The notes under the pieces are model-generated. The model saw nothing but the letters and a program-made list of their open reading frames with translations, did not search any database and was not told the origin of the DNA. A stretch of 64,000 nt of DNA from Cyprinodon diabolis (lineage: Eukaryota; Chordata; Actinopteri; Cyprinodontiformes; Cyprinodontidae), in the NCBI GenBank assembly GCA_030533445.1, contig CM060064.1, forward strand, positions 8,762,879-8,826,878, written 5' to 3'. Both the position numbers and the translations under genes were made by a program. Below are positions 20,051 through 33,000 of this stretch, in pieces; the first letter of the stretch is position 1, and every line of letters begins with the position of its first letter.

Positions 20051-20886
20051 AGTAATGAGGAAGTCATATTTAAATGTCAAATCATTCTGGCTTAAACATG
20101 TATATAAATGTACTCTTTATCAGACAATATTGTACCAAAATATAGAAAATTTCTACTTAAAAAAAAAAATCCTGTCTTAAAATCTGTGGGGGTTTTTTTT
20201 CGTTATCCTATGCAGGTCAGTTAGTTATACGTCAGCCTGAACACCTAAATTCCGCCAATCATATATCAACGGTCATCTGTCATCAATTTTTTGCAGTCAT
20301 AGCATCTTGATTCATATGTCGCAGTTAATATACGCAATGGCTGAAATAAGAATAATTTACTTTCCCATTGGGTTCCGTCCCAGTGTTCACGGGGATGGAC
20401 GTCTGTGTCTTCAGCAGGCGTAGAGCTAACAGAACTGTACGGCTGTAAGCCTTCTACACCAAACCAAGCTTCTGCCGCCATGGCGTCCTCTTCCACAACA
20501 TCTTCGTCCCCGCTTTCCTCCTCTAAATAAAAAAATGTATGATGGAGAAGACTCATCCACGACCTCCGACACTGAACTCTCCTCCTCTTGCATGTTTCCG
20601 CTGTCCATAGCGTTCCTTGACAGTGTCGTTTCTAAGTCACCAATTTAGTGCTAGTTGGTCCCAATGGAATTTCCCATTGGGAACCTACTAGCACTAAGTT
20701 GCTAACTGATTAGCAAGATGCTTCAAAGAAACCGGCTACAATCAAACTTGCTTCCAAACCTACCACAACAACCCCACTCTCTTGATAAACAACCAATAAC
20801 ATTCACTTTATTCACTCGTGTAAAATCGTGCACCACTAGGGAGAAGTCAGAAATGTGACGGTTGGAACGGCCGTTTCCGTATGACT
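20051..20886 (-). mobile_element. TTAA-flanked element carrying an acidic first exon, copy A
   Basis: TTAA at 20047-20050 and 20887-20890; ends AGTAATGAGGAAGTCA and (reversed) AGTCATACGGAAACGG are similar inverted repeats. The minus strand holds the family's promoter-side region with a palindrome at 20646-20696, the acidic exon at 20608-20361, and the common downstream part. TTAA duplication points to piggyBac or Kolobok superfamilies; no transposase is present. Confidence 0.6.
20361..20608 (-). pseudogene. Acidic first exon of the TTAA element, copy A (frameshifted)
   Basis: Begins MDSGNMQEEESSVSEVVDES; the frame breaks after SYIF and the rest (EEESGDEDVVEEDAMAAEAW) continues in another frame, with the PYMFEPLPRN part deleted. 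A splice donor, AAA|GTAAATT, is kept at 20360-20359. Copies at 43427 and 58755 lack this frameshift. The composition resembles the N-terminus of the expanded fish proteins annotated as P2X7-like (a cysteine domain shared with the P2X7 tail would come in a later exon); this link is from memory. Confidence 0.5.
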
Positions 20887-21160
20887 TTAAATCCACACAT
20901 TTCCTCCGCCATCAAGCTACTGTTATAACCTGCTTCCAAATTTCAGCGAGCCTGCAACTGATGCAGACTCGCTTTAGGGGCAGAACAGTCCACTCGCCCT
21001 ACCCACAAGGGGGCTTGGGATGGTACTTAATGTGGCTGACCCTCTCCGGGAACGCGCAAACAGAGGTTGCTTAGGCGCCGGTTTGGGATTGGGCCGCAGA
21101 CTATTGTCAGTCCCATTCACCCTCAGGCTTATTCCATCACCAGTGTCCAGGCCCCATGGG

Positions 21161-22268
21161 CAGAGATGGCAAAAGTACCTACTTTCCGTACTTGAGTAAA
21201 AGTACAGATACTTGTGTTAAAAAATACTCCGGTAGAAGTGGAAGTACTGATTAAACTTCTTTACTCAAGTAAAAGTAAGTATGAAAGTAAGTATGAAAGT
21301 AAAAGTAGAAACCACGTTTTTCATGCCATTGCCTACATTTTAAATGGAGTCTGCCAATAGGACTAGATCTCCGTTGTGTTCATTTTCAATCATCTCATCG
21401 TCCATACTGCTATGCTAACGCCACCGCCACCAAGCTGCAATGATTTGCCGCGAATGAATTCCGCCGAATCTGTCGATTCATCTTGTAGTGGTGCGTCAAA
21501 TGCAACGTAGATTCCCATCCAATTAGATTGAATTTGGTATTGATGACGTGAAAAATAATAACGGTAAATCCATTGAAATGATTCAAAACTAAAGTAACGA
21601 GCCAATTTTTTTAAATGTAAGGAGTAGAAAGTACAGATATTTGTGTAAAAATGTAAGGAGTAGAAGTAAAAAGTCGCCATAAAAATTAGTAGTAAAGTAA
21701 AAATATCAGAAAAATCTACTTAAAGCTACAGTGTGTAATTTTCAGCGACATCTAACGTCCAGACTGCAGACCGCAGCAACATGTCCATCTCCCCCCCACA
21801 GCTTCGCCCCCCCAACAGTACGGCGAGCGTTACGGGACAAAATGTCTTCCACGACGTCCGCATCACCTACCTTCTCAAGTGATGAGGTTTGTTTACATAG
21901 ATAATTTTACAGATAGTATTTCATTAGTCTGTGTGTTCAGTACCGTCTCAGTTCATCTCTCTCAACTTGCCGTAGTTACTTTCGAGCGTAATGGGCGATC
22001 TCACAATTGCTAGTTTGATGGCTCTGCGCTGCCGTAGCGCAAAGATGTCTGCCTCCATGGCTGCGAGACCCGCTCCTATGTAATTATAAATAACGAATTC
22101 TAAGGCAACGCAAATATTAAGGTTAAGAGGCTGAGCTCGTAGATGTGGATAAATAACATAGTTATGTATAATATATTACATTTCTGACTGTATATCCCTG
22201 TAATTATTACACACTGTAGCTTTAAGTACAGTAACAAAGTATTTGTACTTTGTTACTTCTCATCTCTG
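21161..22268. mobile_element. hAT-type non-autonomous element (outer of a nested pair)
   Basis: Ends CAGAGATG and CATCTCTG; flanked by CCCATGGG (21153-21160) and CCCAGGGG (22269-22276), an 8-bp duplication with one mismatch. Internal ends are rich in AAAGTACTT/TTACTTTTAC motifs. The element is split by the TTAA element at 21724-22221. Confidence 0.75.
21724..22221. mobile_element. TTAA-flanked element nested in the hAT element
   Basis: TTAA at 21720-21723 and 22222-22225 flanks inverted ends AGCTACAGTGTGTAAT and TTACACACTGTAGCT. 498 bp, relatively CpG-rich, no ORF. Taking it out restores a continuous hAT sequence (ATCTACTTAAGTACAG). Confidence 0.8.
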
Positions 22269-22276
22269 CCCAGGGG

Positions 22277-22711
22277 GGATAACAACTCTAAACCTTTTCC
22301 TAAGTTACTCATCTAAGCAAATGTTGATTCACATCATCCATCTCCTGCCGGGGTCCAAGCGCCAAAGAACTTATTTCATTTATATCAATAACACTTCTCT
22401 AATTAAAGCTTCTCTCTGTGTGACTCTCTCCAGGTTGAATTCATTTTTGGAAGCACAAATCTAATAAGGTTCCTTTCGAACAATCCTACCTCTCTAAAGC
22501 AGTCCTCTTAGCTTAACTTTTGCTTAAAGTTTCCTTGTTTAGTTTATGAGTTTAGGAGGACACCCCTTATATATTATTTACTGTGCCTTACTTCTTTACT
22601 TGTTTGAACAGACTAAGGAAGTGTGCTGTGTTATGTTTTAAAAGTTGGAATTTAGTTTGAAAATCAGTAAAATACATGGACTCTGACTCGTGATGGGAGA
22701 AAATGTACTTT
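22277..22711. other. Short intergenic gap between cthrc1 and fzd6, nothing recognised
   Basis: About 430 bases after the nested hAT element up to the presumed fzd6 transcript end. No gene or repeat end seen. Confidence 0.4.
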
Positions 22712-24077
22712 TTTATTCAAAACTTCATAAAAATGATCACAATTAAAAAACTACAAAGAGAAAGATACAAAAACTGACTGTGGAAACAAAATAGACAATC
22801 TGAGACTACAGAAGGCACATTATAATCCACACATATTATCCAGTGACAAAAATATAAAATAAAACACTTAATGACACAGTTTCCCTTTTAAGTTGTGATT
22901 CTTGAAATTTCTTTTAACCCCAAGAATAAAACAACAAAAATTCAAAGACAGATGCAGCATTTAAGCATTTTCATGTGCAAAAACAAGTTGAGATAATTCA
23001 TGTGTGACCTAAACATGAACACTAAGATACAAGCAGACTCTGGGAATGCTTATTTACACAGGACATGTTTAAAATGTATCAGTAGTATAAAGACTATAGA
23101 AAACCTTCATAGATAGAAGATCATTTCTTCTGCTTAGTTTGTTCTTAAGTTAACAAATAAAAGATTTTTTTAATAAAATTGTTTGTGAACGAAACATCAA
23201 ACTTCTTTTATCCTCTGAAAGGCTTCCAAAGTCTGTAATAAATGCAGGAAGTGCGCTCCTAGATGAAACATGCTCAGGGCGTCAAACGTTTGGCCAGGCC
23301 TGCACGCACTTGTGTCCATAAAACATTGCTGGTATTTTTCTATCACTCAGTATTTAGTGGTTTGTGCTTTAAGTGCAAAATACCTGCTTGATTAGGTTTG
23401 AGTTGTTACACAACAGTAATTTAACCAAGTTCTTTCAATATGTCTTTAAAGATAGAGTGAAAATAAAAATATGACGAAAAGTTCAGAAAAGACAATAAAA
23501 AACTAGAGCCTTCTCAAAATGACTTTACATGTTTTAAGTATTTCAAGTTTAACAACATCTTTAAAGAGTGGTGCATACCTTGGTCTCGTATCAAACCTTA
23601 TATCAAGACAGCAGTGATAAGACTTCTAAAGACACAACGGCGCCTTTTGGGTTGAATGTTTGGTGATGTCATAAAAACACTTTATAAAATCCAGTGTGTT
23701 GACCAGTAGAAAAATATACAGTAGAAAAAAAATACAAATATAAACACATGCTGCAATTTTTTTGAAGGATTTAAATGCCACTTCACCAAAAACTCTAAAA
23801 AGGTACTCATAATGGAAGTAGTATTCTTAATTGACCATTGGTAGTAGCATGGTGGGTTCTTTAACATTCAGACTAACCCATCAGTAAAGCTGGAAAACCC
23901 AAACACACAAAACGGCAGGAAACTTCAACAGCTGCAGTCAAAATCCTACAGATTCTGGGCAAACAACCCATATATGAAACACCTGATGGGTTTTTAGGAC
24001 TTTCACTGCCTACAGAGGTGTTTGACACATCGTCAACTGTTTCTGGATATTAGCCTGGACAGGATAATTTGGGATTT
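22712..24077 (-). promoter_or_regulatory. fzd6: Presumed fzd6 3' UTR with polyadenylation signal
   Basis: About 1.36 kb of minus-strand sequence after the fzd6 stop, free of recognisable repeats, ends at AATAAA (22717-22712 on the minus strand). Lack of insertions in such a transposon-rich region supports transcribed, constrained sequence. Confidence 0.45.
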
Positions 24078-27000
24078 TCACATTTCCTTTGGGTCCTTGC
24101 TCTCCTCGAGCACCGTGTCTGCTGTCTGGAGTGCGGCGTCCAGGATGCTGGTGCTGCTGTGTGATGGGTTTACACCTGGACGCTGCTGCTGTCCACTCGT
24201 AGCTTGTCTAGTGTCTGACAGCTCGCTCCATGGAGTAATTCTAAAACAGAAAGACAGCGCTTTAATATAAACTATGGTAACAATCAAGTAATAAAAAATA
24301 AGAAGAGAAGACTATTATATTTTATATTATATATATTTTTATATTTAAAGACTGTTTTCAAAGTAACTGGTGCTTTTAACCGGCAGAGACATGGCACTTC
24401 AAGGCTAACATTTCAATTAGAATAGGCATAATTTAAATGTACATTTATAATGAAAACTGTTACATGAACAGGTGAATCTATTCCTTAATCAGCTCCTGAT
24501 TAATTAGGCAGATAGAAGGAGGATTCCTTGTGTGGCTTTTGATTTTCACACAATCTAGAAACATCCTAATTACAATTTAGACAGTCTGTTCTGGGTCTGC
24601 AGAGATGTAACAGAGCAGGAGAATCAGAAATGGCCAAATCAACATGGATAGAAAAAAAATGAATTTCACTGGTTGTGGTTATACTGGAATAAAAGCGCAG
24701 CATGGAAATACCTTACAGGGAGCTTTGGACAAGGAGCAAATATTCATAAGGAGCAAGCTCAGACTTGCGACGGAGTATAAGGGCCAAGCTAGAGATTTTT
24801 TTTTCTTCTATTTCGAGAATAAAGTTGTAACATTACAAGAATAAAGTCGTACAGTTACCAAATTACAGTCATCAAATTATGAGAATAAAGTCACAATGAG
24901 AATAGTCATAAAATTACCAGAATAAAGTCGTAAAATTAGGAAAATAGTCGTAACATTACGAAAATAAAGTCGCAACATTACTAGAATAAAGTCGTACAAT
25001 TTTGAGAATAAAGTCGTCAAATTACGAGAATAAAGCCGTAAAAATTACGAGAATAAAGTCGTAAAAATTAGGAAAATAAAGTCGTAAAAATTAGGAAAAA
25101 AAAAGTCGTAAAAATTAGGAGAATAAGTCGTAAAATTACGAGAATAAATTCGTAAAATTACGAGAATAAAGTCGTAAAATTAGGAGAATAAAGTCGTAAA
25201 ATTACGAGAATAAAGTCGTAAAATTACGAGAATAAAGTCGCAACAAGAATAGTAACCAGCGCCGCTGACTTCCTGCCCTTCTGATAGCATCAGGAGTGTC
25301 GGAAAACACCATGCAGTGTTCAAACCCAATATATTAAAGGAAGTGGAGGCATTACCATGGAGACTGAACTGCTAATAAAGAAGTTTAATCAATTAATCAG
25401 AATTTCTGCAGCTGGTTGAGTTACATATGGATGAAATTACAAAAATTTACTTGACAAAAGAATGTAGATCAACTCTAAGGAGAAGATTAACTGCTTTGTT
25501 TATTTCTGGGCTCTAACATGAAGCTATGAAAAAATCTGAGATTCTGCACTTGAACACCAGAAGGCAGGATGAGCACTTAAAGGGCTCATGTCAGTGCAAA
25601 ACCAACCGGTTTTAACATTTAAAAGTTATACCTTCATATGACTTGGCACAAATGATTTTTTCACCTCCACCTAGTAGGTTATGTTTTTAGTCGAGTTTTA
25701 TTTGTATGTGTCTCTTTACAGGATAACTTGAAAAGTTTTGAACAGGTTTAATTTTCTTTTTTTTTTAACAAAGCTGCCTCAATCCAAGAAACAATCCATG
25801 AAATTCTGGTGATAATCCACATCATAATCCAAATGCAGGAATTTTTTTAAAGATTTTTTGACGTTTAAAGTAACAAGCAGTTCCCCCGCAAACCAGAGGG
25901 TGGCAGCAGTGGCTATTGACAGCCTCAGCATCAGACTCAGAAAAGTCCAGAAGTATTATACTGAAGATAAAAACACAGGAAAGGTGAGCCATGCCTCGTT
26001 TGAAGTGTCAATTTGCTGATCAAACAAGAAAGCAGAGTGAATGAAGAAGCCGGGCAGAACAAACGCCAGAGGCTGCAGCCACGAACTTGGCCTCATTTAG
26101 GAACTTATCAAAGGAATTTAAGGCAATTGCTATCAGAGGTGCACCTCATGCTTAGGTACAATTCATTCATTCATCCAGATCATGTGCGACTTTTAGCTAT
26201 AGGTTTAAGTCACAATATGGTTGCTTGGTGGAGGTCTGCGCTCTCACTGCTTTTCTGATTTGCTCCCGTTTGAGTAATCCTTATGAATTCTGCTCTCTGA
26301 GCAGCAGCCCCTTCCTGTCTTGGATAGGGCTGGGTATTGTTAAAAAATTTTCGGTTCCGGTACCAATACAGATACCTTCACTTCGATACCGGTTCCTGAA
26401 CGATACTTTTTTCGATACCAGTTTTATAATATCAATTCGCAGAAAAAGAAAATTACAGAACAAAAAAAAGTACAAATCTTGAGTTTTATTTTAAGCTCTG
26501 ATTTTTCCATTTACATTTTTCCTCTTACATAAAAAAAAAAAAAAATCAGTGTCTAATATTCACTGTTACATTGTGAGGACCTTTTTACTTAGCAGTTTTC
26601 CTTTAGAAAAATTACCATGTCTGACAAACAAGCCCGTTGAATGGGATCCTACTGCACCGGTATGTGGGGGTCTGAGCGGCTCCGACAGAAATATTGGAAG
26701 GCAGGATGAACTGACTGCACTGATTAAGTTTTCAGGTGGATTTTCCCACTTAAAAACATAATAAAACTATTTTATTCCCACTGATCACAGCAAATATAGC
26801 TGCAAGGCAAAGAAAGGATAGAGTAGCTCCGCCCAACGCGCGTCAGAGCCACTTTTGCACCGCGCAGCCAGAGCAGCAAAGCTTCTTCAGCCGCGCGTCA
26901 GAAGCTGGTACAAGCAGCAAAAAAGGAAGCAGCAGACGAGATTTTGCTGCTCCTGCTGCGTCCTGTTTGAAAGCAGCATGATTCACTCCGCTCTGGCTTT

Positions 27001-30000
27001 GCTCCGCCCACTGGCTGCTGAGAGGAGGATGGTGGCGCTGGCTGCGGTCTGCTCTTCTTGCAGTCACAGAGCAACTTTCTGCTCTTAAATTGTTTCCGTG
27101 CACGATGTATTGCATTGCGCACTATTGGCATCAGTCTTAATAAAGTGAAGCTGCACTTTTGACCTGGGGGGCATTTTAAAGGGCTTCCACGATGCTCGCA
27201 ACCAGTTCACAACAGATACACATGAACCCTGGCTGTAGGCGTGACCACCTGTGTATTTTTCCTGGATGACGCAATCACGTTAAGAGTTACAGCCAATCAC
27301 CGAAACTTGGTACCGAAAGACGAGGCATGTTTCGATACTCTGTAGAACCGAAGCATTTCGGTCGGTACCATAAAAGAACCGAAGTTCGGTACCCAGCCCT
27401 AGTCTTGGAAAACTAGAGTGGCTCCAGGGCGACGCCTTTAAATAGGGGAAACCAACATGGCTGCTTGCATTGAAGGCAAGCGTCTTCCTTCCAGCTTGGA
27501 AGACAACCAATATTTTGTAAAAATCAAGACTCCTTAAGAGCCCAGGGCAATATTTCATAAAATAATCACATTTAGCTAAATTTATAAGGCTTAGCAATGC
27601 ATGGTATATATTTAAATGGTTAAAATCACAGTAATTTTGAAAACTGTATATAAAAACATAAGAGAAACCTTCCTACCTGCCGTCCATAACTCTGTTCATG
27701 CTCTCCGAGCGGCTGCTGATCTTACTGGAGCTGCCTCTGCTGCGCCTCTCTCCCCCCTCTCTTTCCCTCTCCGCCCTCCTGGAGCTTCGGCTGGAAGCGC
27801 CTCGATCCAGCTGCTCTCTGACGGAGGTATCGGATACCGAGCTCCTCATGTGCGCCTCCTGATTGCTAAAGGAGGAGCTTTGATTGGCTGGGGAGACGGC
27901 GGTACTGGTGCCCATGGATTTGGAGATGACTTTGAGCTTGTGGGAGGCGTGCTTGTAGTGCTTCTTGTTGTGCTGGACTCGGCTGTTGTGTTTAAGGAAG
28001 AACTCGCAGGACTCCTGGAGCACCCGGCGGCTCTCGCTGATCGGGCTACGGATCACAGATCATAACGCTTAGGAGACAAAAGAGCAGGAGATGCTGCCCC
28101 TGTTACTGCATCTGCCAGAGATGAAGCCTTACTCTGTTTTCCGGGTTCTTTTGAAGAAGTAGGCCCACTCTGAACAGGTCTTTTTGCTGCTGACCCAGAA
28201 CACAGCGGATATCCCAACCACCAGCGTCATCAAGTATTTGACCAGAAACAAAGAGAGGTCAGGGCGGTGGTGCTCTGTAGGCTGAAACAGACGGACATGA
28301 ACGCTAACAAGATCCTCGGGATTCAGACAATTTGTGTAAATTAACAAACCTAATTTTAAACTAAAAATGCCATTAACTCTGGGATAAGTTAATTTTCACA
28401 ATTCAGAGCTGGTGGTGGTGGGAGGGGGGCTGTGCAGTTCTGTTATCAGCTGAAATTATTTTTTAACTAAGCAGATAAAAGACTAAAGAGTTTGTTCAAG
28501 CAGATACCTTATGGGAGCAGGGGATGCTGTAGTCCTGACATCTGTCGTTGATCCAGGTGTTCTCCCAGGAGCTGCGGTGACTCTGCTCATAGGTGTAGCA
28601 CGCCAGCAGGGTGACCAGCGGAACCAGGTAGAGGCAGCTGAACACGCCGATCCGGATCATGAACTTCTTGAGCTTCTCTTGGTTGCGCTCGTCGTGCTGG
28701 ATCACCTGCCTGACGTGGTTGAGGGAGACGATGCCCGCCAGGATGAGAAAGAGGCCCACTATGACGCCCACGCAGAGCGGAGCCAAGACGAAGTACCGCA
28801 GTGCGTCCAGGTCATAGAGCCCCACGAAGCAAACCCCGCTGATGTTGTCGCCTTCAACCTTGTTCAGCGCCAGCAGCATGACGGTCAAAGCCCCGGGGAG
28901 TCCCCAGGCGGCCGTGTGGAACCACACCTAAACACAGAGCGTAATGAACAACAAATAAATACAAATACACAAACTTCTTGCCTCTGAACTTTCCCACGTT
29001 GTCCTCTGACCATAAACTTCAATGTGTTTTATTGGGGCAGGTTCTGACTCGCCTCGATAAATCAGTGTAATTATATTAAGAGCTTGGATTTTTTATAGTT
29101 GGAATGTATCTTTTATACATGAAAGTATGGAGCTAAATTGGGGCTGGAAACCTAAAAAGGTTTGCTAAAAAAATTAATTAAACCTAAAAAATGAAAGTTT
29201 GTTCCAAAAAAAAAAAAAAAAAAAGAGAGACAAACTTTTCAGTTCAATTTCCTTTTTTTTAACCCCCAGATTTTTTTTTTCAAACTTTTTTCAGCTTAAA
29301 ACTTACAGCTCTGCTATGGTGTGTGTTTATGTGTGTGTGTGGGGGGCGGTAACCTCAGATAATGGGAATGTGCAACCATGACTAACAGCTCTGCACAGTG
29401 GCTGAACAACCTATTCCCAGCTGTCGCACTGAGTCAGCTTGGGAACTGGAAATATCTAAAACGTCTTACATTTCTATGTGTGATTTTGAAAAATAACATG
29501 CTTTACAGATTTACAGCATCTTTCAGGAATACAGGACAAATCTCAAGAGGATAAAATATGTGATCTTGACATATTTGCACAGCATTAGAAGTCTGAACAA
29601 ACTTTTTTTTAAGTATATTTTTCTTTCAAACTTTTTTTTTCTTGGTAAATTATTTTTGAAAAATACTTTCTTGCCCCACGTCTAAAGTCAATGCTGTGAT
29701 TATAGCTATAGGCCAGCTTCATAAGGCCAGTGATTGAAACCTTGGTCCACTCTACTCATCTGCAGAGTGAAATTTGATCCATTATTGTTGCAAACAAATG
29801 AGATTTAAAAATGTTTTTTTAATGAAAGTGTGGAAAAAGAAGTTTTTATGTTTGTTTTTTTAATCCTTTTAAAAACTTCTTTTGAAAAAAATATTTGGGT
29901 GTTACTTCTATATTTTTTCAAATGTATTGATTTTGTATTATTTTTCACAGTTAATTTTTTCAAACAAATTTTTTCAAAATTCTTCTCATCACATTTTTTT

Positions 30001-33000
30001 TTCAAAGCTGTTTTCAGTCTATTTTTTTGTCTTTTCATATTTGATTTAGAGATCACATTCTCTTCACTTCAAGCCCAAAACAAACGCTCATTCCTGACCA
30101 ATAAAAATGCTGTTGCTACCGTTCAGCCGACCAAAGGAAATGTGTCTTCACTCATTTTAAGAAAAGCCCAGCCCCAGTGAAGAGAGAGAGAGACAGAGAG
30201 ATAGATAGATAGAGAGAGAGATAGATAGATAAGACTTTGCTTGAAACAATAATTGAACAAAATTCACTCCATACTCAACAAAACCTCTGCATCTCTAATG
30301 AAATGAAGCCCTCCCACATCATGATACAGCCTCCCCCATGTATCCACTGCTAGCTTTCCAGCAAATGTTTAGTCTTGCTTTAAATCTGAGGAAGGCTACT
30401 TCTTTCCACATATTTGCTGTTTTAAATGCATGGCTTACAGTTCATTTTCTTTTTGCTAAATCAATAAAGATATTATTTGAATTCCCTTTTCATATCTTTT
30501 ACACAAAAACCGTGATAAAACGAAATCAAATTCTGTGGTTTTGAAGTGACACTATTTGAACCGTACCGCTTTCTTTTCTATAGCCTCACAGCTCCATTTG
30601 GGTCCAGCTGCCAGGAACCAGGTGATGGTGAGTATGACCCACCAGACCATACCCGCCATAGTGAAGAAATAAAGGAGCATAAACAACAGAGTGCAGCCTT
30701 TACTGTGCGAGCCCATCACCACGGTATCCACGCTGGCTGGGTGGCTCGCTTTGGTGCAGGCAGCGCCGTTTCCGAGCAGGAAGCCGATGAAATATATGAG
30801 CGAGACAAAGCTGTAGCAGACGGCGTAGAAGATTATAGGGCGCTCCGGGTATCGAAAACGTTTGACGTCGATGAGGAACGTGAGGAAAGTGAAGAGAGTG
30901 GCGCCCAGGCAGATGATGGAGCACACGCCGATGAAGCTCTTGGCGAAGTCGACATCGTGGGGTTTGAAGTACATGTTGGAGCAAGGGGGGGCGCAGTCCT
31001 GGGCACCGAGAAAAGAGGAGCCATGGCCTGGCTTGGTCTTCAGCTGCAGAGGGCACCAGAAACCCAGGTCTCTCCTTGGAGAGGAGAAGGTCTCAGGAGT
31101 GGTTGAGGGAAGGTCAGAGCCAACTAACGAACACGGGTCCAATCTGGAGGGAAAGAACAGCAGAAGGATGAGGTTAGTTCCTCACAGTCCAACACATCCC
31201 CTCAGGGTTTATACAGGAATGAGTAATTCTAAGTTAATGCTCCTTTAATGCTCTTTGAAATAATGTTTAAGCTATCAACAAGTACCCATGACTCTTACAT
31301 ATATATATATATATACAGTACAGACTAAATGTTTGGACACATTCAAAGAGTTTTCTTTATTTTCATGCATGGGCGTAGGTTTGCATAGGGACCATAGGGA
31401 CATGTCCCTACCAAAATTTTGGACGGACCCATTTGTCCCTACCAATAATTGGATGTGAACAACATGTTTATAATTTACTATACAGCAGCCGCTTTTTTTC
31501 CTCTCGCAGCTTCTCTGCCTGGTAGCTGCAGCTGCTGCTCTTTCCTGTCCCTTTCACATAGCAGCGCATCAACTGTGCTGCGCGGTTTAACTCTGATTAT
31601 TCTGCCTTAAGTTCCGCCTTCTCTCTTTCTGATTGCGTGTTTTCTAGTCTGTATGTGCGCGCGCGGGTGCTTGGAGCGCAAAAAAAAAGACGCTAAAATA
31701 AATTAATATTGGGCTACGAAACTAGTCCGAATTAAAAAACTTATTATCTACGCTAAAACAGGAGAAAGCTTTCGACTGGAGTTCTGTAAAGAAGCAGGAG
31801 AGAGTTTTTTGATTTGTGGAACTTGAGAAATGTAAGTTAACAACGTTAGGATTTCTTTTATTTTATCTTTTAATCAGATAGCCAAAGGCTCCTTAAAGAA
31901 GATCTTTTATGAAATGAAACCAGGTGAAACTGAAACGTTTAAACTTTTCCTTTGGTGGAGTTCAGGATGGAGAATATTGACAGACAAAAACTATATTTTT
32001 TTTACTTCTTAAATGCAAAATGTTTACATATTTTTTACAATCTTGGTATAATTCCTGCTCTAAGTGGGTCGCTCTGTCGGCTAAAGGCACATTTTAGTGG
32101 TCCTATACTCCAGTTAACGATTAATCAATTACTAAATTAGTTCACGATTATTTAAATAATTTGTTAATACGATTGTTTCAGCCATAGATAAAATACATGA
32201 AATTAGCTACACAGAGTAACTACAGCCCAGATGTACAACTTCTAATATTAATATTAAATGCTAAGTGTCAGTTCCTCTTATAGTTCCAGTGCACATGTAA
32301 ATACAATACATTTATTTTCCGTCCCTTGAATGTATTATTTTGCATGATCCAGAGAGAGCATATTAGATAAAAAAAAATAAGAGTGGGTTTTACCTCTGCA
32401 CAATTCTATATCTTCAGAAGAAAACACAGGATAAATCCACATATTATAGACTATATTTGGTTAAACAGACACTGTCTTAGTCGCAGGTAAATTTAAATGC
32501 AATCCTTTTCAAAGTGGAAAAAGTCCTAATTCCACATTCATCAGAGCCAGTTATGCTTTAAATATTGATAAACAGCATCTAGTGCATGTAGTGCTTATAA
32601 GATTTGTATTAATGTAGCAAGAAATGCTGCTGTTCTCTTTTAACAAAATGAGCCCTGAAGCTCACATTAAGCATAAAAAAGAGCATGCATATTTTTTGCA
32701 AAGGACCAATGAAACTGAAGAATAGTGTCCCTACCAAAGTTGAAATCAAACCCTCGCCCTTGTTTTCATGCCAATGAAAATTGTAGATTCACTGTGAAGG
32801 CATCAAAACTATGAATTAATATGTGGAATTATATACTTAACAACAAAGTGTGAAACAACTGAAAATATGTTTTATATTCTAGGTTGTTCAAAGTAGCCAC
32901 CTTTTGCTTTGATTACTGCTTCGCACACTTTTGGCATTCTCTTGATGAGCTTCAAGAGGTAGTCACCTGAAATGGTTTTCACTTCACAGGTGTCCCCTGT

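Noticed and set aside
24765..25252. CRISPR-like array
   Set aside because: Units are contiguous short tandem repeats without unique spacers, and this is a vertebrate nuclear sequence.
26843..27131. Minus-strand ORFs repeated at 56937-57224
   Set aside because: They recur only because the whole hAT-type element is duplicated; the two copies differ by frameshift and no domain is visible.
27616..28065. 149-codon plus-strand ORF opposite fzd6
   Set aside because: Antisense shadow of fzd6 exon 6, whose minus-strand frame matches the Frizzled-6 tail.
28511..28987. 158-codon plus-strand ORF
   Set aside because: Antisense shadow of fzd6 exon 4.
30546..31106. 186-codon plus-strand ORF
   Set aside because: Antisense shadow of fzd6 exon 3, which encodes the first membrane segments on the minus strand.
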